Shown one piece after another: positions 34,398-46,658 of a DNA stretch of 64,000 nt. The notes beneath the pieces are model-generated. The model worked only from the letters and a program-made list of their open reading frames with translations. It had not been told where the DNA came from and searched no databases. Origin of the DNA: Tetracentron sinense (taxonomy: Eukaryota > Streptophyta > Magnoliopsida > Trochodendrales > Trochodendraceae); contig CM026568.1 of assembly GCA_015143295.1 (NCBI GenBank), forward strand, positions 34,666,441 to 34,730,440. Direction: 5' to 3'. Numbering within the stretch: position 1 is the stretch's first letter; each line of letters opens with the position of its first letter. Made by a program: the position numbers and the translations under genes.

Positions 34398-37300
34398 ATG
34401 GCGGGAAATGGGAAAACCAAGCCACTGTCATCTTCGGAAGCGAAAATGGAGAAAAAACAACCCGAGCTTTGCTGGAGAAAAGAAGTGGATCAAAACCTAA
34501 AAAGGCTTCAATCTCTTCTATTCGGAGTCGATCTCGCTCTCGAAAAAGGCGATTTCTCCTCCGCCCAGATCCTCGGTCTCCGTCTCCTTGGCTTCCTCGA
34601 TTCGCAATCTCACAACGATGTCGATGAGGCCTTCATCAGGTCTATACGTCGTGAAGTCACCTCAAAGATCGATACAGCTCGTCGATCCCTGGAACTGGAA
34701 TCCGATCGGTAGGTTTCTCTGTAGTTTACTTGAACTTTTATCTTCAGTTCACCAATTATGTTCTGTTTAAGCTGAATTTAGAGAGTCGTAATCTTGTCCA
34801 TTTGAATTGGAAATTAAATGAAACATGAAGTTCATGTGAAGCCTGTAAATGATATTAGGAACTGAAAAAAATTGTAGAATTCATGGATATTGTGGTAAAA
34901 TAAAGAAGCAATCACAATTGGGTTGAAATAATTTTTCGAAATGTAGAAAACCCTAATCATAAATCACCCGAAAAAGAATTGCTTCAAATTAGCTTCACAA
35001 TAGTTGAATTGAAAGTATGTCGTACAAACTATTAAGGGCAGAAGACTAAAGACATAAGCACTCCCAATAGACATATTTCAAGTGCAAAGAAACAAATATA
35101 GATATTGCAAGAAGTTTTAAGACTTCAAATAACAGAATAGCACAATTAAACTTCAAAGTGGTGGGGAAATTCAAGGTTTTAGGTAAATTTATATTCTAAA
35201 TTCCTTCATTCCAGGTAGTTCGAGGAGGGTAGTGCAGTTATGATTGCTTTTATTTTTATTTTTTATTTTTTCCTTAATGGTGATAGTTTGTGTTTATTCA
35301 GCCAAGCGTTTGAACAGGCAAGAAGAGATCCAGGCATTGTGTTTGTCAAGAGAGGAGATATTGACATTGAGAATGTTAAGCAATCAAAGTACTTTCGTGC
35401 ACTCCTTCACAAATCGAAAGGGATCAATGGGGATGCATTGGTAAGGAGTATTCGATGTGGATTTTGTTTTTGAGGAAGCGTGATTTTCGTTATTGTTTTA
35501 AGCTGCAACTGTGAAGCCTTTTAAAAAAAAAAAAAATCAAGGTGCTCTGCACATGAGTATTCTCTGTCATAAATACATATGGTATTTTTAAAACTAAGGC
35601 AATACTTTCTGCATCATTAATAACTATTGTAAACTTCAAATTCTTATATGAATTTGAATTTTTTCCTCCAATATCTCAAACAAAATTGTGAGTCTTTCTT
35701 GATATTCGATGGATAAAATATTTACCATCTTAACCCCCCCTCTACATTTAAAAAAAAAAATGCTCTTACAAAGAAATAGAAAATCAAGTGAGGGAAATAT
35801 TAATTTCCTGAGAATTTTGATTTTTAAATATTAACTCCTTCCTGAAATATTAACTCCCAACAATTTTATTCATGACAACACACTTGATATATTTATTTTG
35901 CATGCATAAGAAGCCTACTGCCTATTTGCCTCTTCTGACTTGGATCCACAATGTTATATGCGGTCTCGTAAGTGGATTTGCTTTTGTATCCTCAGATTAC
36001 CCACTCATCAGCAGAAATCTACTCAGTTGATCTTCAAAGTTCCAAGAATGGGGATGGGCAGCATTGGTCTCAGGGAGGCCAACTGGACAGGAATAATGAC
36101 ATGTTGAATTGCAAGACCTCAAAAGTTATGACACAAGCGAAGTTACCATCCTTGTACGGAAGCAAGATCTCAAAGACAAATAATAACTCGTACAAGAATC
36201 TTCTGAACTCCAAAAGTAACAACTCAGAGGAATGCATTATTGTAGAAGAGGCTCACTCATATCAGAACCATCCTAAGGGTCATGGTGTGTCTACATTTTT
36301 GCAAGTTGATGATGAAAAATTTCATGGAAATACTCTAGGAACAAAACGTGCACATATGGAAGTTAGTAGCCCCAGACATGAGAATACAAAGTCCCCATCA
36401 AGCAATGAAGAAGCTAATGCTGAAGCTTCTGCCAATGTATTTGTCACTGCCAGAGTGAAATTGGTATTCATTTTACTTCTTACAGTATTTTTTTTTATGT
36501 TTATTATTGCTATCTTAAATTTATGAGAGAGGATACTTTATCACTTTTTTGTGACGACCAAGGTCCATACCAACACACATGTACACACATACATTCTTGC
36601 TCATGTATGTGCATCTATGAAATGCATTGCTGGTATATCTGGCCGTATGCAAGCTATAGATACACATGTATTTGATCCAAGAACACATACATGTTTTGAC
36701 TATAGGACACATACCGATCTCTCATTCTTCTTGAAGTGGACAATGAAAAACTTGAACCCCGTAATCAGATTTCTAGTTTAGTCATATTATATCTTAGAAT
36801 AAACAAGTAACAAGGATTAGGGGTGTATCTAAGCCGAGCCAGCTCAAAGGCTCGGCTCGATCAAGCCGAGCTTGAGCTAAAAAATTTGGCTCGATTGAAC
36901 CAAGCTGATTTTTCAAGCTTCAAATAAGTTCAAGCCGAGATTGAGCCAAGGCCTGTTTGATTCTGCTCGGCTTGATTGAGACTTGATTCGGCTCGAATAT
37001 TATATAAAAAATAATATATATAATTATAAATAATATAATCATTATTTATATATATAAAAATAGAAATAGTATTATTTTTATTTAAAATTAATTTTTTAAT
37101 AAATCAAGCCAAGCTCGGCTCGAGCTTGAATCAATTCAAGCTCGAGCCTAGCTAACTAGATTCGAGTCGAGCTTCGAGCTGAGCTCGAGCCTAGATTAAA
37201 ACATTTCAAGCCGAGCTGAGCTGGGCCAAGCTCGGCTCGAATACACCCCTAACAGGGATAACTAGGACAGATAGGTCACAGACTTACAATATCTTTATTT

Positions 37301-40300
37301 TTCCCTGACTTGTTAATTGAAGCGAAATCTTTTAATCTGCCAAAATATGGTTTTGCAATCTTGGGGAGAAGCTTTAAGAGAATGATACCAACACCAACCT
37401 CCATAGGCAACATCTAGATTTAATTGGGACATACTACAAACTTGGAAACATTTCCATATATGTTTCTCCATATCAAAACAAGAAACAAGCAAATCAAGGC
37501 ATGCACAGTGCAAATTTTCTTGACGTTGCTGAAATCTATAATAGGCTCTGAAACAAATTCTTAAAAGCTTTGCTTCTTCATCTCAAAGAGCGGAATGATA
37601 TTAACATTCAAACTAGCTGAAGTAGAAGCTTTTCTTTGGATCTAGTTTGTCCTTTGTTTGGAAAGTGGTGTCTCGGGATAGAGTGGAACATCAGGTGTGA
37701 GTTCTGAGTAAAAAACTAGATAACAATGCTTTGGCAAAGTATTATAGCTAAAATGATGTGACAGACCATTCATGATGCCCTTTCATTTCAATGTGGGTGT
37801 GTGTGGGTGGGGAGCTGGGGGCGAAGGGGTGCAATTTTGCTCATGTAAATAGTTCTTTTTATTTCCTTTGCCATGCTGCATTCATCATGACGTACTGGTC
37901 TTCTGTATCACTGTTTTTTTTATTTATATTCTGTTCATTTAAGGTGCTTGCTAATGACAGTCATTTTCTTCACTTTTACAGGAAATGGATGCAAGACAAA
38001 GGCGTGGGTTGGCGGGATCACCAAATGCTTCTGTGTCCCCACAAAGTGATAACAATTCAATTGGTAGAGGTTATGGCGTGAGATCAGGTGGTTTCCCACG
38101 TCGTGGGATTCGCGGCAATTTTATTCCTCCTATCAGATCCAATGGGGGCAACACGGGTAATACGACTTCACGAATCTCAGGGAAATGCGATGATGCATTG
38201 GAAGATTCAACAAGGAGATGGTTAGTAAAATTAATATTTTTTAATTGTTTCAGAAATTCTACTTAAAATATTATACACCTTTCTCTAGACAGCTCCTTGT
38301 GATGTGAGTTTCTGCTCCATTTTCAGCATGTTCAATTTTTATAATGTACCTTCCGGAAGGTCTTAACCATTGAAGCACATTTTAAGTGAGATAAATTTGT
38401 AGCATTTTTTTTCTCCTATGCGAAAGTGGAGCATCCAAATATATGATGTTTCTTTGTCCAATGTATTTTGAAGTTATTCTATTCATTTACCATTATACGC
38501 TCGGATAAGAATTGTGGATTGTGAGTTATACATGTATATTTTAACTCCTTCCATATTTTGATTTTAGTTTGGAACTGTTATGTGGCCCTGATGGCGAGCT
38601 TCCTGAGAAGTTAAGGAACTTGGAACCTCGTCTTATTGAACATGTTAGTAATGAGATAATGGACCGAGATCCAAATGTCCGATGGGATGATATTGGTAAT
38701 ATAAGATGCTTCAAACTTTAATATCTTCTATGTTCATATTGTTGGGTTGATCTATCTATTTTGAAGAGTTTATTCCAATTTACTTGCATTATTTTCGCCA
38801 ATATTGTAGCTGGCTTGGAGCATGCTAAAAAATGCGTGACTGAGATGGTTATATGGCCTTTATTACGTCCCGACATATTTAAAGGTTGTCGTTCTCCAGG
38901 AAAAGGTCTTCTTCTATTTGGTCCTCCGGTAAGTACTGAAGTCACTTATATATTGGAGCAACATGCATTACTGGTCTGAATTTTATTGAGAATCCCTCAT
39001 GTCATAGGGGACAGGTAAAACAATGATTGGGAAAGCGATTGCTGGAGAGGCTAAAGCAACCTTCTTCTACATATCTGCCAGTTCATTGACAAGCAAGTGG
39101 GTATGTGTTCTTTATTCAAATATTGTTGCATGGCTTTGTTTCAAAATTTATAACAAGGATACAACGTTTGGAGTAGGTCGAATTTCAGTCGCTCAGCCTC
39201 AAACTTCTAGCCTGATGCACACTTAATCAGGATTTAAGTCAGCAGCAATAAATATGTCCTAATGGCTTGCTATCTTCAACCTCTTTTAAGCAATGTGAAG
39301 AAGTAGGCTAATAGAAAAACTCTTCCACACCATGTAAGGAATGGTAGTACTAACTTAGGGTCTAATGATCATCTATCTATGGTGAGTTATTTCCTTGTGC
39401 AAATATGCAATTGGGAGCACATACAATGTCATTATCTTTTCTGTGGAACTCAGGTGCCTGCATTCGTTGATTAGTCTAGGTAAGCTGGCGCTTGAACATG
39501 ATGTTTCCTTTCGTTATGGTAATTCACTTGTTTTCCACAAATATATAACTCATCTGTGTAGGTTGTTTTTGCATAATAGGACAAAAATGTGAGACACTGA
39601 CTGCTGCCTATTATATCTTATTTCACGCGTCCAAGTAATTAACATGTGGAATGATGACTGTAGATTGGCGAGGGTGAAAAGCTAGTGAGGGCCCTTTTTG
39701 GAGTTGCCAGCTGTCGTCAGCCAGCTGTCATATTTGTTGATGAAGTAGACTCACTTCTGTCTCAGGTATGGTAGTTTCTGGCCATTAAATTAATGGGGAA
39801 ACGGGAAACCTGAGGTAGTAACGCATAGACCCTAAGGATGCTCTATCAAATGGCACCCGTATGTGGAGGTATGCCCTGCAATTTGTTGGGCATCTATGCC
39901 AAGAGTCAAGTCAAAGAGATTATTAGACATGAAACCTTTCAGATTCTTTTGGTCAAGCAAACAATAGTGGGGCGATCCAGCAATAAAAAATTCTGCAGAG
40001 CAGATGTTTGTCATTGATTGGTTGATTTTTTTTTTCTGTTGGACATCTCCTGTGTGGGATCCTTAGAATAGTGGGTCCCACCTGCATTCATGTTCATCAC
40101 ATGTACAGTCATACAGTGTACCCATATACCATTAGAGAGCCATAGTGGTTTACCCAAATGAATGCTAGACGTTTCCTTTTAAACCAAATACTAGGTCTAC
40201 TTGCAAAGATGATTCTGCTAAGAAATTCCTAATGTTTGCAGCGCAAGTCGGAAGGTGAACATGAATCGAGTAGAAGACTTAAAACACAGTTTCTGATTGA

Positions 40301-41907
40301 AATGGAAGGCTTTGACGGCGGGAATGAGCAAATTCTGCTTATAGGTAATTATGGAACCATTATCTTTCACCCTCATTAGTTAACGATTGAGCAGCCACAA
40401 ATAAACTACCAAAATACTGGACTGTAAATTGAACGTTTAAGGGTTTTAAGCTTGATCAGTCACATTTATTCCTTTTGCAAAGGCACTGAAGTGAAGTACT
40501 TGCACTAGTGCAACCTTATTTTTCAGTCCTTTTCTGGTCAGAAAGTTTCTTTCTCAGAATTTGTTCCGAGTTACCTGAACCTATAATATACTTGTATCTT
40601 CATTTTATAGCCTTTGCTTGGTGGTTGTTTATTTTTTATGTGTAATGTTTCACACGAGAATTTTCTCTTTTTTTCTTTGATATTTTATATAGAAGCTTAC
40701 ACTACTGCTCTCTGGCCATGGCACAAAAATTCGAGTTGAAACAAACTTAATTGTAGTTCCTGCTCAATCGATACCTGATAATGAAACAATCACAATTTTG
40801 AGTTACGAGACTTAAGTTGACCTTTTGTATTCTTACACACTGCTCTTGATGCTATGGGATATGCATCCGGATTCTAACATTCTGCGTCTTTTATACTTGA
40901 TGAACTATCAGCTACGATTGGTCCTGCCTCTCTTTAAGCCACCAATTTCCCCCAGCTTTTTCATTTTTAAACATAGCTTAAATAGCAACCTTAATGTCAT
41001 TTGACAAATTGGTACATTTCGGCAGGAGCAACTAATAGACCCCAAGAGCTTGATGAAGCAGCACGGAGGCGGCTTACAAAGCGACTCTATATCCCTCTAC
41101 CTTCCTCTGGTGCTTCTCTTCTGTTTCTTGAACTTTTTTTTTTATACCTCTACAATATTCTATCTTACTACTATTTGATGATAAAGAAGCGAGAGCATGG
41201 ATTATTCGTAATCTCTTGGAGAAAGATGGGTTGTTTAAGCTTTCCAAGGAAGACAGTGATGCCATCTGCAAGTTAACTGAAGGTGTGTACCCCGCATTCA
41301 TTGTCAAACTTATTTGCCTGCCATCTCTATGGCGGGAAGCAATGCTTGCCCCATTAGTAGTGTGTGTGTTCATATCACCACTCATTTGGTCGGGTGTGTG
41401 TTGAAATCTCCATCTGTCCCTAACCCAGAACAGATACTAACCTGCTAACCAGGGTTGCGGCCTCACTGCGAGTCATTCAGCAAAAAAAAAAAAACTCTAT
41501 GGCACTATGATGACTGTCCCGAAAAAATTTCTTTGGTTTCTGTTAAAATTTAGTTAATTTGCTATGTCTTTTTCAGGGTATTCGGGATCAGACATGAAGA
41601 ACTTAGTGAAGGATGCTACGATGGGACCACTGAGAGAGGCTCTGAGACAGGGCATAGAGATTACAAAGCTGAAAAAGGAGGATCTGAGGCCAGTAACTCT
41701 TCAGGTAATAATGTGTGGCCTTGAGTACAAATTAATGATACACAAAAATGCACAAAATACATTGTCAGTTCAACTAAGCTAGCATGTTCTCTTGCTGTTA
41801 TATAGGATTTTGATGATGCATTACGAGAGGTGAGGCCCTCCGTTTCCTCGAATGAACTTGTTATGTACGAGGAGTGGAACAAACAATTTGGAAGCTTAGC
41901 GCTCTAG
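34398..41907 (+). CDS. FIGL1: FIGL1, fidgetin-like 1 AAA ATPase
   Basis: Thirteen coding exons: 34398-34708, 35302-35440, 35996-36463, 37982-38220, 38568-38695, 38810-38928, 39008-39100, 39664-39765, 40242-40344, 41026-41109, 41187-41282, 41577-41704, 41806-41907. All introns are GT-AG and all phases join, giving 703 residues. An N-terminal helical region ([20 protein letters not shown]) is followed by a low-complexity middle with an FVTA motif at 299-302. The AAA core then has Walker A GPPGTGKT (466-473, split by the exon 6/7 intron), Walker [10 protein letters not shown] (D525, E526) and the Arg-rich [13 protein letters not shown] Vps4-type C-terminus completes it. In Arabidopsis FIGL1 limits meiotic crossovers by acting on RAD51/DMC1 filaments. 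Catalytic residues are intact, so it is presumably functional. A hAT derivative sits in intron 3. Confidence 0.96.
36818..37251. mobile_element. Non-autonomous hAT element in FIGL1 intron 3
   Basis: Inverted termini taggggtgtat and atacacccctaa-type ends bound 434 bp. The flanking 8-bp repeats acaaggat (36810-36817) and acagggat (37252-37259) match at 7 of 8. The interior is packed with gctcggctcg and gagctcgag motifs and an AT-rich centre, closely resembling the element at 53778-54257. Confidence 0.85.
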
Positions 41908-42332
41908 GAATCAATCATGCAAATGTAAAAAAGAACAGGTAGAAAGAAATACAACTTTTATGTGGCGCCCTTTTGGTGGAATCAGTCTATCACTCAATCT
42001 GTGTTGCGCTATGCCATCCTGAGACTGGTTGTTCTCTCTCTCTAACTGTATCATTATTTATCACAATTTTGGTACGGCATGTCATGCGCATGAAGGTGAG
42101 TCTGCAGTGTGAAGTAGACGATCTCTGGCACAAACGCAAATGTCAAATTGTGGGGCTCAATTATAGGTTAAAATTACACAGGCAACTATACTTGTTCCTG
42201 CCATATATCTTAGAGGTTGTAGTAATCTGCTTTTTCTCTTTTGGGCATGGGCATTCTAGGATAGTGCTTGTTGGTCGATGGGTTAGATCGATACATATAC
42301 ATCTTGCGTTTTGTGCAGAATCATATTTTTAA

Positions 42333-42575
42333 GGTGGTGTTTTGGTAACACTAGTCTAAAACAAAGTGTTTATTTGAAAATTATGTTTAGTTGGACTTTA
42401 GATTGTTAAGTTGAAGGTCAATTGCATGTTTACATTTTAGAGGTTTTAAGGGTAAAAACCTCTGCTTACTAAAATGTAGGCATACAATTAACCTTTAACT
42501 TAATAATCTAAAGTCCAACTAAACATAATTTTCAAATAAACACTTCATTTTAGACTAGTGTTACCAAATGCCACC
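42333..42575. mobile_element. Tourist-like MITE (PIF/Harbinger), 243 bp
   Basis: The whole element is nearly an inverted repeat, beginning ggtggtgttttggtaacact and ending in its complement. It is flanked by TAA at 42330-42332 and 42576-42578. TAA duplications and a GG..TGTTTGG terminus are typical of Tourist MITEs. A second copy is at 53479-54270. It lies 426 bp downstream of the FIGL1 stop codon. Confidence 0.8.
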
Positions 42576-42589
42576 TAATTCTTTTGACC

Positions 42590-43255
42590 AATGGAGGAAA
42601 AATCTAAATACGGGTTCGAGAAAGAAATGAATTCTTGCAGAGAAAAGTACACAGTTGATAAGATAAGATGGATTAGAATAATTGACCTCATGGTCCCACT
42701 GATGAACTTTTCCGACTTTTTAATTGGACGAAATAACATAAAGTTTCCAAAAAAAAAATTATTTTCTATTTGTTTAAATAAAATACTTTTGTACTACATT
42801 TTTTTTTTACTTTTCAGATATATAAATGATATCCACACCAAAAAAAAGATATATATTGATGCATTTGGGGTTACATTTGTAACATTATATTTTCAATATT
42901 TTTAGTGAAATTGATAAATTTTGGATAGTATTTAATAAACTCCTGTTTTGATGAAATACCAAAAATACCCAAAAACAATGGGAAAAAAAAACAAAAGTGT
43001 TGAGAATAAATTAAACCATTGTCATTTGTCAGTTTGAGCCCTTATATTCCCTAATTTTTAATTATTTTATAGCATAAGATAACAGTTTGAATGATCCTCA
43101 TAAAGAGCTAGAGGTTTACTAGTCCAGCAAGATGCACAAGAAGCATTGATCTTAATCCACCCTGAAATACCATAAATTCCCTACAATCTAGTCAAGTGTC
43201 TAGGGATGATACGAAGGGCACAGTACTCGATAGCCGTTTCGACAGTCAGGCACCG
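42590..43255. other. Spacer without gene
   Basis: AT-rich sequence with random open frames only. Confidence 0.4.
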
Positions 43256-43261
43256 GTGGGT

Positions 43262-43481
43262 GGCTTCGGATTACCTCTAGTGGAAGCCTCAGGTGGGACC
43301 TCGGGCATCCACACATCATTGGACATGTGGCATTTTAAAGGGGGAGAGATATCAGGTGGGAAGAAGTCAAAATCATGGGGACAAAGTAAAATGACTCCTC
43401 CCCTTTTGTGTGGATGCCTGAGGTCCTACTTGGGGCATCCACCAGGGGTATGGGGGCATCCACCAGGGGTAATCCAAAGCC
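43262..43481. mobile_element. MITE with inverted arms
   Basis: ggcttcggattacc at the left faces ggtaatccaaagcc at the right. The inversion continues inward through ctcaggtgggacct and gcatccacac. A 19-bp direct repeat, ggggcatccaccaggggta, occurs twice in the right arm (43432 and 43453). No target duplication was identified. Confidence 0.6.
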
Positions 43482-43538
43482 CCGTGGATTATAAAATTGT
43501 CAAAAAGAGGGGCTTTCTAAAGAGGGAAGTGATTTAAA

Positions 43539-43692
43539 ACTCCCTAGTACCTAATATCGAGAGCTCAACCCTTAGATTTTCAATCTAACGGTTTCAAAGC
43601 ATTAAGTGGGCCATCATTAAAACATGTGTGGACATGGAGCCATTGGATTTTCAATCCAACGGTCCGCTCTCGTTAGTAGGTACCGAGAGGTT
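43539..43692. mobile_element. MITE with inverted arms
   Basis: actccctagtacctaatatcgagagc on the left is matched by the complement of gctctcgttagtaggtaccgagagg on the right. Both arms also share gattttcaatcyaacgg. About 154 bp, non-coding. Confidence 0.6.
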
Positions 43693-43737
43693 TTTTTATC
43701 ACTTTATTTTTCTAAATATTGACAGCAGCATTCCTTA

Positions 43738-43895
43738 AGCTATGTTTGGTTACCGAGTAAATTGATAAAAACATGGAAAAGAAATTTTTTTTTTGGATTT
43801 TTAATACAATTTTTAGTTGTGTTTTGCCTAATTTTCTTTTCTTTTCCATATTTTTACTTATTTTCTCGTCAACCAAAACCAAACATTGGGTAAGT
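43738..43895. mobile_element. MITE with inverted arms
   Basis: aagctatgtttggtt with taaaaacatggaaaagaaa on the left faces the complement of ttttcttttccatattttta with aaccaaacattgggt on the right. About 158 bp; superfamily not determined. Confidence 0.55.
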
Positions 43896-44367
43896 AAAAA
43901 ACCAGAGCAGGTATCCATACAGATCCATCTTTATTTGAAGGCAGCTAAGTTGGTAGCTGGGTGTCAAAAGACTCAAAAACACTACCTGGATTAGGCCTCG
44001 TATATGTGTCATATAGTGCGTGGCCCATGATTTTGATTTCTCCACCACTTGTCGCCTATTCTATGGTTGCTAGAGCCAAGCCCTTTCTGGCTTCGCCAAA
44101 GACGATCCAAGGCCCCTGGATTAGAACTTCATCCTCGCCCTGGAACGGAAACCTGTCCTCGACACCTAATTAGGTAAAATACTTAACACCATTATGTGAA
44201 CCTTGGGGATCAATTTTTAGTCCTGGTATCTTGCAATAGATAGCCTTGTTATTAGCTTCTTGTATCTTTAGGTTTTCTTTTACATACTCCCCTGCACGCT
44301 ATTGTCTTCAGACGCAGCCATTCACAGCCATTTAGCGAGTCCATCAAGCCTTCCGGGACTTCGGAGG

Positions 44368-45079
44368 TAGGGTGGTCAAAGGGTAGGGTCAAGGCAGGGG
44401 CCGGGGTCAACCCTAGCCCTACCCTTCCTTATAAGAGTAGGGCCCTAGCCTTTCAAGGGCCGGGATTGATTGGGCCCTAGCCCAACCCTATTGTTAAGAG
44501 CTGGATTTTTTTTGTGATTTGAGAAGATGAGATTTTTTTTTCTACACTAACTGTCAACCTGGCATGGAAATAGATATCACCCTCCTTTTTTATCCGTGCT
44601 TGGGATCGGCATTGCAACAAAAAGAGTAATGACAAAGTTAATTTTTCTTTCCTTATCAATGACAAACATACATGATAGAATAAAACAAAGTAAAACTATA
44701 TAGAACAAAATTTATATATCAAAATCATCTAACCAGGAAGAGGCGAGGAGGCGATTTCGCATACGAGATTAGGGTTCGTAACGAGTGTCGAGGGTTTTAT
44801 AACGATGGTCATATAAAATTACTCATTTAACCCTACTATTAAACCGTTTGAAAAGGTGAAATGAGTAATTTCATAAATATAATATATATATATATACTTT
44901 TATGGTTTAAAGACCTTAGCTACCTTGTAGCAACTAAGGAGAAGGGTAGGGCCGCATCCCTGTAGAAGCAGGGCTTCCGGATTTTGAACCCTGCCCGGCC
45001 CAAAGGCTGGGAAGGGCAGGGCTTCATAGGGCAGGGTAGGGCCAGATACCCTTCTACGTGGGCTTTTTTGACAGCCCTA
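44368..45079. mobile_element. Non-autonomous hAT element, 712 bp
   Basis: Starts tagggtggtcaaaggg and ends tttgacagcccta. Exact 8-bp duplications TTCGGAGG lie at 44360-44367 and 45080-45087. Subterminal tagggcc/gggcagg motifs are dense. It is inserted in an RNase H-like gene relic. Confidence 0.9.
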
Positions 45080-45597
45080 TTCGGAGGGATCAGTAACACT
45101 CCCACTAGACTTACAGCCAAACCCATCCAAGCTGAGTGGGAGGTGGATTGGATCATAATCAAATCGGACGGGGCAACTTTGGAGGGTATTTCTTTGGCAG
45201 GGGCGGCAGCAGTTGCTCAAAATCAACATGGTGAAGTCTTTTTGATTAAGAAAAAGAATTTGGTGGGGGGCTCGTGTCTAGGTGGGCAGAAGCTATTCGT
45301 TTGACCCTTCTTATGGCTGTTGAAAACCATTGGCAACAGATTATATGTGAACCGGATGCTAAAGAAATCACGGACTTTCTTTCAGGATCCTCGTCTCAAA
45401 GGCATTGAGAAATTTCTACAATTTTGGAGGACATTTTATTACTCAAGAAACATTGCAAGTATGTCAAATTCCAATACGTCTCACCAGTTGGCACAGCAAG
45501 CTCTTAACAATAGTATTAGAGATCTTCCAATTTCGGCACCTTTGTGTTTTCAGGGTGGCCATATTCCTATGTCCTCATATCCATTGTGATTAATCTA
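45080..45597 (+). pseudogene. RNase H-like domain relic (RVT_3 type)
   Basis: The reading frame from 45089 (AEWEVDWIIIKSDGATLEG, then AGAAAVAQNQHGEVFLI) matches the start of the plant RNase H-like domain found in LINE-related proteins. It breaks near 45300, continues in another frame with QIICEPDAKEITDFLSG and ILEDILLLKKHCKYVKF, then shifts again to SHQLAQQALNNSI and stops near 45590. The piece before the hAT insertion (from about 44336) appears to be in frame with it. A decayed, non-functional gene; whether it came from a LINE or a host gene is open. Confidence 0.65.
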
Positions 45598-45774
45598 ATA
45601 TCTTTTAACAAAAAAAAAAAAAAAAAATGTAGAATGAATAGTGGGCCCCTCAATTAATATATATACTTTTTTGTGTACTTGGCCCCCCAAATTTTGTCCT
45701 ATATAATATAGTGGGCCCCCCCAATTTTTTGTCATATATATAGTGAGCCCCCCAATGAAGTCCCCTTATGCCCT

Positions 45775-46018
45775 TGAGGTTGCCACATGTCTCTATTGAC
45801 ACCCTTTAACTATGGTTAAAATTCACTCAATCTTAGGGTTCACTTACTTATCCTTGGTTTTTAGAAAAAAATATTTAAATAATTTTAACCTTAAGAGTTA
45901 GTGAATTTTAAACTAAGGTTTGAAAAGAAATTTGATATTTAAAAAAAAAACCAAGGATAGGTGGGTGAATCTTAACCACAATTAAGGGGTATTAATAGGG
46001 ACACGTGGTGACCTCAAA
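45775..46018. repeat. Inverted repeat built from the Mutator-like internal unit
   Basis: 45775-45868 (ccacatgtctctattgacac, taactatggttaaaattcac, ccttggtttttag) and 45940-46018 are inverted copies. Both match the ~140-bp unit in the elements at 29569-32496. The surrounding sequence up to about 46158 ends in cctggctccgcccctg, a motif found inverted at 52234, suggesting a larger unclassified element. Confidence 0.6.
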
Positions 46019-46226
46019 GGCAATTCTGGGAAAAAAAAATCTCAAAATAAAAAAACTACCCCAAAAAATTTTTCCCCAAATTCCATACCCTCAAATCAAA
46101 ATTTTTTTATACATGTAATTTGGCACCCCCCACGGTGAAAAATTCCTGGCTCCGCCCCTGCTCCCCTGGTTTACTACTCAGTAACCTTGTGGATATGGCT
46201 TTTTAGTTGCATATGTAATCTATTAG

Positions 46227-46229
<3 letters not shown>

Positions 46230-46266
<37 letters not shown>
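46230..46266. repeat. (TA)n microsatellite
   Basis: About eighteen TA units. Confidence 0.95.
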
Positions 46267-46269
<3 letters not shown>

Positions 46270-46451
46270 CTGTTGTTTACTGATAATAAAAAATACTAAC
46301 ACCATTATGCTTGACTACTAAAAAAGTGCTCAATCTGGCGGTAAAATTAATATAAATCTTGATGGTACGAAGCAACATGATTCTCTGATCAAATCTCTGC
46401 TTCATTAGTTGTTTTTATCAAGAGAGTTGACAAATTCAACAAACACAAGAG

Positions 46452-46518
46452 TAGGGATGGCAACGGGTGCGGGTTTGGGCCAGGGTTACCCGATTGGCCC
46501 GGGCCGTTGCCATCCCTA
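46452..46518. mobile_element. 67-bp hAT relic with perfect target duplication
   Basis: tagggatggcaacggg at the left and the matching ggccgttgccatcccta at the right enclose about 30 bp. Exact 8-bp duplications CACAAGAG lie at 46444-46451 and 46519-46526. Essentially only the two termini remain. Confidence 0.85.
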
Positions 46519-46658
46519 CACAAGAGTATTCTTTCTTATGATCATTGGGCTAAAACTCATTACTCTTAGATCTGATACATATAGAGGATGGTAGGTAATC
46601 ACAGATCACACCTGAGTAATAAGATGTTATTCAACAACTCAGGTTTCTGGTGTTTGAT

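Noticed and set aside
35240..35473. 77-codon frame with hydrophobic start
   Set aside because: It is FIGL1 exon 2 read with preceding intron sequence; the hydrophobic part is intronic.
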